A stretch of 64,000 nucleotides of DNA, taken from Daphnia pulex. Its lineage: Eukaryota > Arthropoda > Branchiopoda > Diplostraca > Daphniidae. The stretch lies in the NCBI RefSeq assembly GCF_021134715.1, contig NC_060022.1:3477001-3541000 (forward strand), given 5' to 3'. The notes beneath the pieces are model-generated. The model saw nothing but the letters and a program-made list of their open reading frames with translations. It was not told where the DNA came from and did not search any database. Made by a program: the position numbers and the translations under genes. Below, in pieces: positions 12,003 through 23,112 of the stretch (position 1 is the first letter of the stretch; every line of letters starts with the position of its first letter).

Positions 12003-14270
12003 TCAATTGTTGCGAACTTTCCATGCACTTTCGTCCTTCGACTGCAGTTGATGGATGACCCTACGGCCCCAGCGGAGCCATAAAAATCCGATTACTATAC
12101 ATATCAAGGATTCGACATAAAAACCATCCAAGTCGACTATGCACTGTCCTCCTCCATCGGTGCATTCCTGAGTTTGAAATTATATGAAGAAATAATTTTT
12201 TAATTTGCTGGCACATGTTAATCACGAAAAATGACAACTTACCAATGTTTCAGCGGCATTGCGACACTTGTTAGTCTCATGGATAATGGAGTCTTTTGAG
12301 TGGCAGCTTTTCCATGTCAACGCATCAACTGACCAGAGAGCTAAGGTAGAGGGCCAATTTCCACCAAGGTTGCACACTACATAAAGGTTGGATTGTATTT
12401 TAAGAATGAGAACATGTTTTTGTCTGATTCATACCTGTGTTTAGCAAAGTCATGTAAGTACCTCCAACTTGGGGATCACTAACCTGGCGAATTAAGGATG
12501 ATTTTGATTAAATGACTCATAATGGGAAAACGCATCATAGTTACTTACTTTGGCAAAGAAAGCCATCACGGCAACAAACATGCTGTATACTGCGACCTAA
12601 GATAAATATTAAAAATACATTCCAAATAATAATGGTAATGATGGCATCCATTTAACTGTCGATAGTACCTGATGAATAGCATAAATGATCACAACCATCA
12701 AGTAGTAATAAAAAGGGAATTGACCGTCGCTACTTTGGAATTGTGGAGTAATCCACACAAGACCAGCATATATAAATCCAAACATTAACCTGTTAATCAA
12801 GACGGTTAGATCTATCAATATAAACAAAATGTCTTTTTAATTGTAACAAATAGCATTTACCTATAAGGAATTGCGTTAATAAAAACTTGCATAGGTCGAG
12901 GGCCGGCAGTGTATCGGCTAATGAATAGCGGCAGGACGATTTGAAGGGGAACCAAAGGAACGGCTAGCAGAGCTAATTGCGCTTTAGGAACCCCCTAAAC
13001 AAGAAAAATACTTGCGATACCACACAAAACAATGATAGGTAAATAATGTCTTTACCATTTCAACTAGCTTGAGACCAGTAACCGCGTCGGATGCTGAAAA
13101 TCCAATCTAAAGATCAACACAAAGAATAAATAACGTAAAATAAATTCACCTTTTTTGGAAGAAAAATACCTTGCATGTTAAGAGAACTACGACAGTCCAT
13201 TGAATAGCAGGAAGTTTAAAGATTTTCAATAAGAGTTTGTAACTCTCAACTATGCTTAAATTATGCTCAGCATCTTCGCCTGTGGATTCTTCATTATTAT
13301 CTGGTGCTTTTTCTCGCTTTAACAACCACACGAATGTTGTGGTGATGAAGAAAACGATTCCCCAGAAATAAAGGAATCCTAGATGGATGACCACAAATTC
13401 GTCAGAACTCAAACATTAAACGTGATTTTCACGAAGTATATATATACCCGACAATGTCAAAAGCCCAAAAGGCTCTGGTTGACTCCTCAGATATTTGTTG
13501 CAGAAATCTGCAGATTCAAAGGCCACAAAGACAACATAGCCTAAAAAATAACCAGCAGTTTGTCCAACTGAATTGCAAGTGGAGGCATATCCAACATTTT
13601 TTCTGTACAAACCGCATAAGATCAAAAATGATAATCCAAATAATTTTTAAAAAGGCAAATTTTAGTCCATGTACCTGTGCAGCATTGTCAATGCCCATCC
13701 ATCTACAGCAATGTCTTGTGTTGCAGCTAAAAAGTTAAGAGAAAAGAATCCTATGGTGAGCATTTTAATGTTTGGTGATCCTTCTGAATCCAAGTACTGG
13801 TCCACTTTTGTTGAAAGAAACAGCATAGCAATTCCAAGCAAATACTGCACAGGAACAAGCTGATCGAGAAAAAGGAACATGGTCATATATGGGCACTTAT
13901 TTTAGCAGCTAGATGAAATATCTACCCAAGTTTTTCTTCTTCCCATTCTTGACGAGTATAAAGAATCCACTATCGGAGCCCATAAAAGTTTCAAACTAAA
14001 TGGCCAAAATACAAGGCTAAATTCTGCTTGCTCCTTGTAGCTAACATGACGATTCTGAAGCATCAATGGAATACTGGCAGTCAATCCTAATGGTATTCCT
14101 TGCAGCAGGTACAAAAAGAAAAGTAGAGCAATATTTCTCCCTTCACCCTTCCAACTCCAAATCTGTGGTGCTTCCTTCATCTCTTCTTTGATTTGATAGG
14201 TACTTTCATCATTTTCAATTAAAGATGAACGCTCATTTTCCGATGGTAATTCTGCTCGCTTTCTCATCAT
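12003..14270 (-). CDS. SLC33A1: Acetyl-CoA transporter 1
   Basis: Imports acetyl-CoA into the ER/Golgi lumen for acetylation of gangliosides and proteins (family knowledge). Eleven minus-strand exons join in frame: 13926-14270, 13675-13859, 13448-13602, 13170-13378, 13056-13106, 12861-12994, 12669-12789, 12549-12596, 12435-12483, 12243-12376, 12003-12167, giving 531 aa against 549 in human. Recognised segments in order: LLFFLYLLQGIPLGL (first membrane span), FSLKLLWAPIVDS, GRRKTW, LVPVQYLLGI, DIAVDGWALTML, ASTCNSVGQTAGYF, IGFSASDAVTGLKLVE, VSDPQVGGTYMTLLNT, NLGGNWPST and the C-terminal GFYVES. A stop lies just before the ATG, which is also preceded by an AG, so a 5' UTR intron is possible. 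No defect is seen. Confidence 0.95.
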
Positions 14271-14933
14271 CTACAAAAGGGTGAGTAAACGGAAAAGTTT
14301 TCTTTTGTAATAAACAAGATTTGAACTAGTAAACTTGCTGGAATGGTTAAAAGAACAGGTAACGTTAACGAGGTAAGTGTTACATTAATTGTGACAGACT
14401 GACAGCCGATAGTACGAATGACGTAAGCAAGGCAAGGCAAACACAAACAAATGTTTCGTCTGCTATAATAGAACTGAATAAACAGCAATAACAGCGCGAT
14501 TTCTAACTATCGATCCTATTCCTACATCCTACCTGGCTACGTTATATTATTTTGAAAATTCTCCAAATAGATTAATCTGGTATTGAACGCGATTTTGTTG
14601 TGATATAGCCAGGAAAGGAGAATGATGATTTTTAAAACTGACGGGGTTCTATTCATTTGTATTCATTTTGATGAGGATTTTTGCTAACATACAGCACAAT
14701 ACATCACTTGATGGTGATGATCGGAAGATAACCGACGGGATACTTCATTTAACAAGTCGATGAATTAACTTTCAACAGTGGGTTGAATTTGAACTTTCGC
14801 TGTGTCAAACGGCGGGTTTTATCTGTTTCTGCCGACCACACCAGTGCCATAATAGCTAAGGGAAGGACAACAGGTAATAATCATCACTCGCACGATAGAC
14901 GTAGCTTTAAGGTCAGCTTAACAGCATGCAGGA
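14271..14933. other. Intergenic between SLC33A1 and E2F
   Basis: SLC33A1 5' region and E2F 3' flank. No recognisable element. Confidence 0.6.
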
Positions 14934-16191
14934 TCAGAAGGACGAGATAGGCATGTCGAATAGATCGGTAAGACCCTCGTTTTCATCAAGATGAAAATAG
15001 TAGTCCCTCTCACTGGGAGGAGGACTCAATCTAAGGAACGAATCAGACACAAGCTCTTCCATTTCTGTGTCTTCTCCATCAGCGCCAGTTGACTGCATAG
15101 GCTTTAGAGACGGTTCTTGTTGATCCTGGGACTGAGATTTTCTTGGAGAACGCCGTGTCTCCTGGAAATTTAACAAATAATAAGCACTGTGATAAAAATA
15201 ATAATATGTTAACGACGACAAATACCGTTAAGAAACGTTTTGGAGGTGGGACAGGTACAGCAATTGGACTAGTGCCTTCACTATCCTTATTCACCAATAA
15301 GACGTGAATTGGAACAGTTTGAGATTTTAGATGGATCTGATACTGGCGTTTCTGTAAAAGAATAAATATTAGGTGACTGTTCTAACATGCTCAAATATTT
15401 GTTTACACACTCTCACCTGATCATCTTCTGGAATGGGGACTTCTAGGTGAGTATGTGGAGGGGCTCTGATGGCAAGCAAGGTATCACCTTCAAAACTTGA
15501 GCAGAGATCATCGTGAGTGATGTATGCTAATCGACTATTGACATTATCTTCACTTGTATTCCGAAAGCTTTGCTGTATCCACTGTAAGCCATCATTAAGT
15601 AGACATATATTAATCAAAAAGTAGACATAAGTTAGCTGTTTGAATTCAAATTCATTCAAGAAGTAGAACTATATGCAGTTCAGACGTGTAAAACTACATC
15701 ATAGAAGCTGTCTATCAGGAAATTAATTCAATTACCTGTTTGTGCTGATCTAAATGTTTCTCTAAGGCATCCAATGACGCTACTTCATTCCTCAATTGGG
15801 CAAGTTTTTCTCCAATCTCTTGAGTGTTGCATCCGGGACCTGCCCCTCTATAAATACAAAACTGTTAGAAAAATGTGTACCTAAAATATAAATTTGGCAA
15901 AAACAAACCTCCACTGTATGCTGTTTTTACTCTTCTTTTCAATCAGACCAATTCCTTCTAATACATTTGTGATATCGTAAATTCTTCGTTTCTGCCTGAC
16001 GGCCAACGTATCTGCAGCCTAAGCAAAAAATGACTGTTACTATTACCCAATAGGCGTTAAAATTTAATGCCAGTGCCTACCACTTTCAAATCTAACACTC
16101 CATCACGAGCTTCTTGCAACAGATTAACAAAACGTGTCGTCAACAATCCTAACGACTTTTCAAACCTACTCGCCGCATTTAAATCCGCCAT
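14934..16191 (-). CDS. E2F4/5-type transcription factor
   Basis: A DNA-binding cell-cycle regulator acting with DP and pocket proteins in the nucleus (family knowledge). Six minus exons: 16081-16191, 15909-16018, 15736-15847, 15417-15581, 15226-15351, 14934-15161, giving 283 aa. The winged-helix DNA-binding domain opens at once ([20 protein letters not shown], then [20 protein letters not shown] and [16 protein letters not shown]). A leucine-rich dimerisation stretch follows, then the marked-box region ([25 protein letters not shown]). The C-terminus has the pocket-protein binding signature [18 protein letters not shown] followed by [10 protein letters not shown]. It is shorter than human E2F5 (about 346 aa) mainly in the linker. 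No long N-terminal extension is present, consistent with the repressor-type E2F4/5 (fly E2f2) class. A minus-strand frame running upstream of this ATG is not supported as coding. Confidence 0.94.
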
Positions 16192-17641
16192 TGCGCCGCG
16201 GCCACTCCAAATCAGCGACACAACCGTCAGAGTTCCACGCTGTAAAGTGTGTAAGACGCGTTGCCAGATGCTCAAGCAGCAGCACCAAGAGCCTACCTTT
16301 CCCTTCCAAAGTCCGAAATCCGCGGAAACCTTTCGCTTCCGCGTTTTAGGTACTACTATTCTCGAGTATTGACAAGACTGAATGTGCTTCCTAGCTTTGC
16401 TGATTGAAAAATTGGTGAAATGGTAGGAAATCAACTGACAAATTTTAACTTGAAGCCTGTTTAAACAGTAGTATAACGTAAAGGCAAAGGACGTTTGAAC
16501 TTTGAATTGAGGCTTCAATTACAAGCCAAAAATGCAATACAATCTTGTGTGTGTGTAACAGTGTGTACACCGTACACTGAGAAACGAAAATGAAAACTGA
16601 CGCGCCACTGATCCCAAGTGGTGCAGCAATAGTATTGGCCACCTATCGGACGGGAAATCCTACGAAAAAATCCGTTTTTTCAAACCGCATTGACAATCAA
16701 ACCGATCGGAATAGCTTGAATGTTGAAAATGCATTAATTAAATTTGAACATCTGATTTCAATTTGAAGGTAACTTACTTATCAGTGCTACTACCATTAAT
16801 TGATTTGATTTCAACTCTTCAAATGTTCAAAAATTCAAATGTACTCGCTTCACTGTATCTGATATTTTAAAATTTCCTTTTTTAAAACTTAAACAACAAA
16901 AATTTTATGCTCAATGAATTTTACATTATTTTACCTGCCGAAATTCACTGCGTTACCATTCAAATTGATACATTCCTTTTTGTTATTGAAATGTCGCCGT
17001 GAAAAGAACGGGAGGCGGTTAAATAACAAATTTGAAATTCCGTAAATCTACTGCATGCCCACTAGATGTCTCTTTTCTTTAATTTTCAAATGAACTTTGC
17101 AAACTGTAACTCGAGCTTGTTCCTCCGTTTTTATGGTTATATTCTTTAAATTCTTTTATTTCCACACAATAGAGCTCACTGGATCTTTTGTCCCTCATCC
17201 CCCCAACCCCTCTGGTTTTTCTCGCTCACTTCCTTGTGTGACATCAGGTCTTTGATTGTAAAATACCGTGAAAGAAAAAAAAGAAAAGAAGAAGAAAATC
17301 ACCCCTACACTAGGAGATCAGCCGAATACGAAGAGCAGATGTCTTCAGAGTGGTGTTAGTTCCGGCCGCTCGGAATTGTGAAGTACCGCCAACTTTCCTT
17401 CTACTCTCTTCCCCCCCCCCTTGTAACTTTTGCTATCTCTCCTTATGTGTTGTAGCGCTCTCTGTACACGTATGTATACAGTGCGCCGGGGGTTATTTGA
17501 TGGACCAAGCGTGCATGCTGTTCCCGCAGTCTGCTAGAAACCGCAGTCCCGCAAAGGTGGTGTGCATCACTGCCATTCTTTCTTGCGGTTTATCCCCTTT
17601 TTACATGTTTTGATTCAATTCAAAAACAAGTCGAATTCGAA
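16192..17641. other. Divergent intergenic region between E2F and the SLC22 gene
   Basis: About 1.45 kb separates divergently transcribed genes and should contain both promoters. TTTCGC- and GGCGCAA-type matches to E2F sites lie near the E2F start, but they are degenerate and few. The rest is AT-rich. The last 300 bp are probably the 5' UTR of the transporter gene. Confidence 0.45.
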
Positions 17642-20600
17642 ATGACTGTAGACTTTGACTTGATTTTACCCGACGTGGGTGAGTACGGGAAATATCAGAA
17701 ACTGATGGTTTGGTTCGTTTTCCTTCCCGGGATGATTCCCTGCGGTTTCCACGCATACAATCAGCTGTTTATGGCGACCCAGCCGAAATTTCGATGCCTA
17801 GTACCCGATCTCGATTTAGTGGACCGCAATCTCACCGATGACTTTATCCGCAACATCAGGTAATTTTTTAATGAAACAATCATTCATTTTAATCCCCAAA
17901 CAAATTGCTCGCAAAAGATTGACGAATGAATCCATTGTTTTCAGTATTCCGTTCGCGATCAACAAAGAGGGGCGATGGGACTCTAGCTCGTGTTCGATGT
18001 ACGCGCGGAACTATTCGGCAGAGGAAAACTTGGCTGCGCTACTTCAGCCTGGAGGAAATGTGTCATCGGATATTCCAGCAACAGTGCCATGCCAAGCGGG
18101 TTGGAAGTTCCAGTACAGCGACCAAGAGAGTACCACGGTAGTGGCTGAAGTAAGTTTTTTCAAGAGTTTTTTGGTTTTTTCCCCAAAAATTTACGCTTGA
18201 CAAACATTGTTTTGTTTCGTTTCCCCTCTCTCTCTCTCTGACTTGTCTCGCTCGGCTTGGTTTTTGATACACTACCTCCCAAGACAGGAAGCTAGTCTTC
18301 CAATAACTGTCAATCACTATACCGCTTTGAAAAAAGTCGTCTGCTTATATTCAAATGGGGCAATTATATTCAAATCAATCCCGATCAAGGCTTTTGTCTG
18401 TCTACCCCATTATCGCGCTTCCTTTTTTCTCCGTTTAGTCAAATAATGACCGATTTCCGGTGATACAACAAATCATTTTCGTCGAAATTGATTGACGACT
18501 TTGATTAGCAGTTAACTAGGTTGATTTGATGTGTGTTTTTTAATTTATGCAGTGGGCGTTGGTGTGCGACAAAGATTTCTACACGACGATGGCCCTAGTC
18601 CTTTTCGGCGTCAGCGGACTCGTTGGAAACTGGATTTTCGGCTACATCCAGGACAGGTTGGTTTAAAAAATTGTCATTTCGTTTGATTGAAAGTTACTTA
18701 TAACACTACCCAATCAAAAAATATTAGCATGGGGAGGCGACCGGCTTTCTTTATTTATCTTTTGATTGAGAGCGTGTTTGCCATAGCAACGGCGTTCGCT
18801 CCGACTTTCGGTGTTTGGCTGGCATGTCGCATTGGTGTCGGTTTCACCGTTCCAGCCATCATGGGGACGCCTTTTGTCATGGGTATACAGTACTATTATT
18901 ATTATACAACCCTGGATTCTATTTCCCATTCGAATCACCCCAATCGTGTCGTTTTGATTGTCTTTTCGGTTTTTCCCAACAGCTATTGAACTGGTAGGTC
19001 CATCCTGGAGGACACATGTCGCCTTACTCGCCAACGTGGTTTACTCGTTCACCCTCTGTCTTTTGGGTGTAGTGGTTTGGCTGGTTCGTGACTGGCGTCA
19101 AATGTCGCTGGCCACATCCCTGCCGTTCTTAGCCTTCTTCTTCTACTGGTGGTAAATACTCTATAGCTATTTAAAAATGATTGATGCAAACCTTTCTAAA
19201 TCAGGGTTCTATTATCATTTCCCTTTTGTTTTTCCAATTGAAAATAAACAGGGTATTGCCCGAATCTCCGAGATGGCTCCTATCTCAGGATAGGATAGCG
19301 GAAGCCGAAGTTGAAATCCGCAAAATGGCCCGCATGAACAAACGAACTTTACCACCTGGATATTTCAATCAATTTAAAGTAAATTTTACCTTTTTTTTAA
19401 AATTTTCTAAATTTTAAATGTGTCTTGTTATTCACTTAAGACTCAGACCGAAGAAGCGGGAGATGATACCGACTCCAATCATTCCCATCCGACTTACGGA
19501 GCGCTGGATCTGGTGAAGACGCCCAACATGGCCAGAAAAACCGCAATCATCACCTTTATCTGGTATACATTTATTGCTTACTATGTGTTGCTATTAATTG
19601 GCACATGTAATATCTCTTGTATTTTTAAAAAATAAAGGTTCACGGTCACTTCGGTGTACGTTGGCCTTTCCTATTACGCCCCGGCGTTGGGCGGCAACGA
19701 ATATTTGAATTTCCTGTTGGCAGGCGTGGCCGAATTGCCGACTTATTTTTTCCTTTGGCCGACAATGGATCGATGGGGTCGCAGATGGACGCTCTGCTTC
19801 TCAATGATATTGGGCGGCGTCGCTTGCCTGGCTACTTTATCCTTCCAAGATAGTTAGTAGTCAACAATTATAAACTCTTGATAAAAACTCCTCCTACACA
19901 CAATATTGACACACCAACAACTATTTTTCTTTCGCCTAGATTACGTCGCGACGCTCGTGCTTTATTGTATCGGGAAATTCGGAATTTCTTCCGCTTTTGT
20001 GGTACTTAGCTCTTATACTGGTTAAAATCATTATTCGAAAATATCATTCCATTTAAATGATACTAGGTCCTGCCTTTGATGGCGTCTGAACTCTATCCGA
20101 CCGTAGTGCGTGGGATTGGGATCAGTATAAGCGGCGTCGCAGGAATGCTGGGCCCGATCTTTATTCCCCTTATAAACTACTTGGTAAGTTTAGTTGAAAA
20201 ATGTTTGAAACTTTTGTTTTCTTTTGGGCTATAAACGTTTCATTGTCAAATAGGGAACTGAGAGTCTGATGGTTTTACCTCTGATGATCATGGGCGGTTT
20301 GATGGTGGCTGGGGGTCTGTCGGCGTTAACTCTGCCGGAAACTTTGCACCAGCATCTTCCGCAGACTTTAGAAGAGGGGGAACTGTTTGGTAATTCATTT
20401 TCTGATGGAAATGGGTTAACTTAATTCATATTCATACTTTTACTAATTGATAAAGGCAAAGATTTTGGATACAAGCAATGGCTAACCTGTTGCCCGCCAC
20501 GTCCGAATCGACGAGAAGAACACGAAAACGACGTTGCTCAAAGGTAAACCTTGATCATAAATTGGCCGGAAATTGTTAGTCTATACTAACAATTAATTTT

Positions 20601-20693
20601 CCGGTTTGGCGCAATAGATTGGCGGAGAATCCTGACATTGCCAAACCTCTAGTGACTCCAACGATAGCTTCGTCAATCACATCTGCCATTTGA
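17642..20693 (+). CDS. SLC22-family organic ion/carcinine-type transporter
   Basis: A plasma-membrane major facilitator protein of the organic cation/anion class; the substrate cannot be read from sequence. Thirteen exons join in frame: 17642-17859, 17945-18149, 18553-18656, 18728-18882, 18983-19151, 19252-19378, 19441-19562, 19638-19852, 19940-20001, 20067-20183, 20254-20389, 20456-20543, 20618-20693, giving 597 aa. Family marks: N-terminal [15 protein letters not shown], then TM1; a long extracellular loop with cysteines and NxS/T sites; WALVCDKDF before TM2; MGRRPAF after TM2; [10 protein letters not shown] after TM6; DRWGRRW between TM8 and TM9; [13 protein letters not shown] before TM11; and [10 protein letters not shown] after TM12. 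The topology is 6+6 helices. Similar to insect carcinine/beta-alanine transporters, but I would not assign the substrate. Confidence 0.9.
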
Positions 20694-21252
20694 AGGGTAT
20701 CAACAGTGAATCGGGGGGGGGGGGGGGGGAATCTCCGCCCATTCCAAATCCATGGGTGTTCACGTATTCAATTTTTTAACAGTCTTCCAAAGACATATCC
20801 GCATCTCAATTTTCAACTCTTAGGAAAAAGAATCATTCGCTTTTGATGTTTTGTCTCGTGACCCGTTTTTCTATTTCAAATTTTAATCTAGATCAATATA
20901 CATAGCCCAGATTATTACTATACTTTAACGCCGTTGGGTGGCTCCCATTCATTTGAGTTCACATTTTTAAATAGCTGTGTTTTTTTAATGGGCAGATTAA
21001 CCTTCAGTTAGAAATCACCTAGGCCTACATCCCTTTTCTCCGGATGCTATAGCAACCTTGAACGCACGATGATGACCTTAGCGATTTAATCCGCTTTGAA
21101 AGTTATTAGTCTTGGTTTCTGTATATTTTCCAGTTGTATTTCGTGAACAAACCCGGCGACAAAAAAATGCGTGATTATATCGAAGAAAGCAACAGGCATA
21201 AAGTTTTGATTATTTCCACAACAAAAAAACACAAACATCAGCCGGAGTGTTG
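20694..21252. other. Convergent 3' flanks of SLC22 and cofilin-like genes
   Basis: Contains a 17-G run at 20713-20729 and AT-rich sequence. Both neighbouring genes end here and no further gene is seen. Confidence 0.6.
20713..20729. repeat. Poly-G homopolymer (17 G)
   Basis: Lies about 20 bp past the SLC22 stop codon. Length is unlikely to be reliable. Confidence 0.9.
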
Positions 21253-22086
21253 TTAGCATGCAGTCACCGTTCTCGTGAGCTTATCTTGAACCTCTACCTG
21301 GGACGCTTGCTCATCATCGCTTGCCTAATGGTGATGGAGGGGATGGGTTAGTTGTGCTGCACAGTGTAGATATAGGATCACAAATTTCAACCGGATGTAC
21401 ACTCACCTGAACGAATGCAGAGATTCCCGTTATAGCCTTTTTCATGCCTTCGACGGACGCGGCGTGAATGAATTTCGTTCGGACTTTAACGTCATCAGGG
21501 CACCAAGACATTAGCACCAGTTTGTCTCTCTTCTTGTCCTTCAAAGATAATAAGCCAAGCGGATGCAACTTTATAATCCATTTGACTAGTCAAATGTTAA
21601 GATAATTCATTTGATTTTTACCGCAGAAGACTTGCATTGAAATTCGAAATCGAGAACCCCATAACGGCATTCTTTACCCGTCGGTTTGACGACCTTCAGA
21701 TTTTTCAGATAGTCATTATAGGTGGACGTACGACTACCTGTTAAAAATTTAGGTCAATACAAAATCAAATATTGTTTTTAAAATTTTAGATTCATTACCA
21801 GTAGATTCGAGATCAATGACTGTCTCGTTTTTGACGAAGAATACGCCGTAGCGGAATTCCTTGCCAGCCTTGATCTTATCAATGACTACCTTGGCGGCAT
21901 CAGTCACTCTAACCCCCGATTCCTGGATAAAACGCCCATTTATATAGGCAATCAATAAAACCAAAACAATTGGAAACCATAAATAAAACAAGTAGATATA
22001 CGACATACCAAAACTGCAGCGGGTTGCACAGGGTACCAGGACACCAGCAAACAAACAGAAAAGCAAATCAACGCGAGTCTCAGCAT
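21253..22086 (-). CDS. ADF/cofilin-fold protein with N-terminal signal peptide-like exon
   Basis: Cofilins bind and sever actin in the cytosol; this copy appears built for secretion. Minus exons: 22009-22086, 21799-21922, 21622-21737, 21407-21538, 21253-21324, giving 173 aa. Exon 1 encodes MLRLALICFSVCLLVSWY then PVQPAAVL, a good signal peptide. Exons 2-5 encode a complete ADF homology domain: ESGVRVTDAAKVVIDKIK, FRYGVFFVKNE, YNDYLKNLK, KECRYGVLDFEF, KLVLMSWCPDD and VRTKFIHAASVEGMKKAI. The serine near the mature N-terminus (ESGV) matches the regulatory Ser3 position of cofilin, and the actin-binding long helix keeps its basic residues. In animal cofilin genes the first intron follows the initiator Met (family knowledge); here the signal exon sits in that place. 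A TATA box lies upstream. The domain call is firm; secretion is inferred. A cytosolic isoform from another first exon cannot be excluded. Confidence 0.9.
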
Positions 22087-22178
22087 TTTTTTGGGAGAGA
22101 GTGTGTACACTGTACAGCGTCGCTTATTCGTCTGACACAGTCGAGCGCACCAGCAAAAATGAAAACAGACGCCGAGGG

Positions 22179-22186
22179 TTTTTATA
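22179..22186 (-). promoter_or_regulatory. TATA box of the cofilin-like gene
   Basis: On the minus strand this reads TATAAAAA, about 95 bp upstream of the ATG at 22086, consistent with a short 5' UTR. Confidence 0.6.
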
Positions 22187-23112
22187 CTTGCCGATGCCCA
22201 GCACACAACAACAGCAGGTAGAGAGGGGAGAAAGATGGCGACGAGATGCACGTGATATATAAAAGCTGTCGCCTTTTATGGGCGAAAGGAAAGCGAAAAT
22301 TAGAAAAGCCCCAAAGCGAACAACTTTTCCTTGTTGGAGAGTGCAAGGGATTCTACATGATTAGTATTGCGAAAGATTGGGAAAAAATGATTAACGGACG
22401 TTGTACCACCAGTCGTGACTTGACAGCAGTCGAACGTGCCAAAAATGAATAAATTGAGTAACACAAAAAAGCGCTGAGCTTTTAGTTGCCGCCCATGCGC
22501 CAGGTATAGTGCAACGTATGTTAACATACAAATCGGTTGTCAGGAGACCCGATCATCCTTGGCTGCCCTTGAGAAACAACATGGAACGAGTTCCAGGAAG
22601 CACTATTTTTGCCGGGGCCGAATATGAGTATAATAAAAGCTCCTGAGGGAATAAATGCGCATGTATATAAATCATCTGGAAAATCCCAATTTCTTGTTAT
22701 TATACCCGATGAACAAGCGTGGCCTTCAATCTATACATGATTTTCATGATGATAGGAAAACCAATCGTATTTTTAGCCGTCTTATTTGAACGGTTGTTGC
22801 GCAACCGACTTTGTTTATGTTAGATTTTGAAACTTTGTTGTCAAGTGCAAGAAATGTGGTCGCTGAGAAGGGGAACTTGTTTCCGCCAACGAAGCAGTTT
22901 TACAATGTTAGTATAGGTAATAAGTTCCAGACCCTTCTTCGTGATCTTGAAACTATTTTTAGCCTGGCCTCACAGATATTTGTTCTAGTTGTCCCCGCTT
23001 TTCAGTGAACTGTATGCCCCCACTCCGAGTCATTGCTCATCCAGCCTCTTGGCCGACAAGTTCACCAATGAAAAATTATTTTTAAAATTTAGAATTGATT
23101 TGAAAAATAAAG
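22187..23112. other. Divergent intergenic region between cofilin-like and M19 dipeptidase genes
   Basis: Contains a plus-strand TATATAAAAG near 22255 with no gene close downstream, and short uninformative frames. The dipeptidase ATG at 23113 is preceded by AT-rich 5' UTR. Confidence 0.5.

Noticed and set aside
16057-16518. Minus-strand 153-aa frame extending the E2F exon upstream
   Set aside because: The E2F homology starts just after the ATG at 16191; the upstream part has no family similarity.
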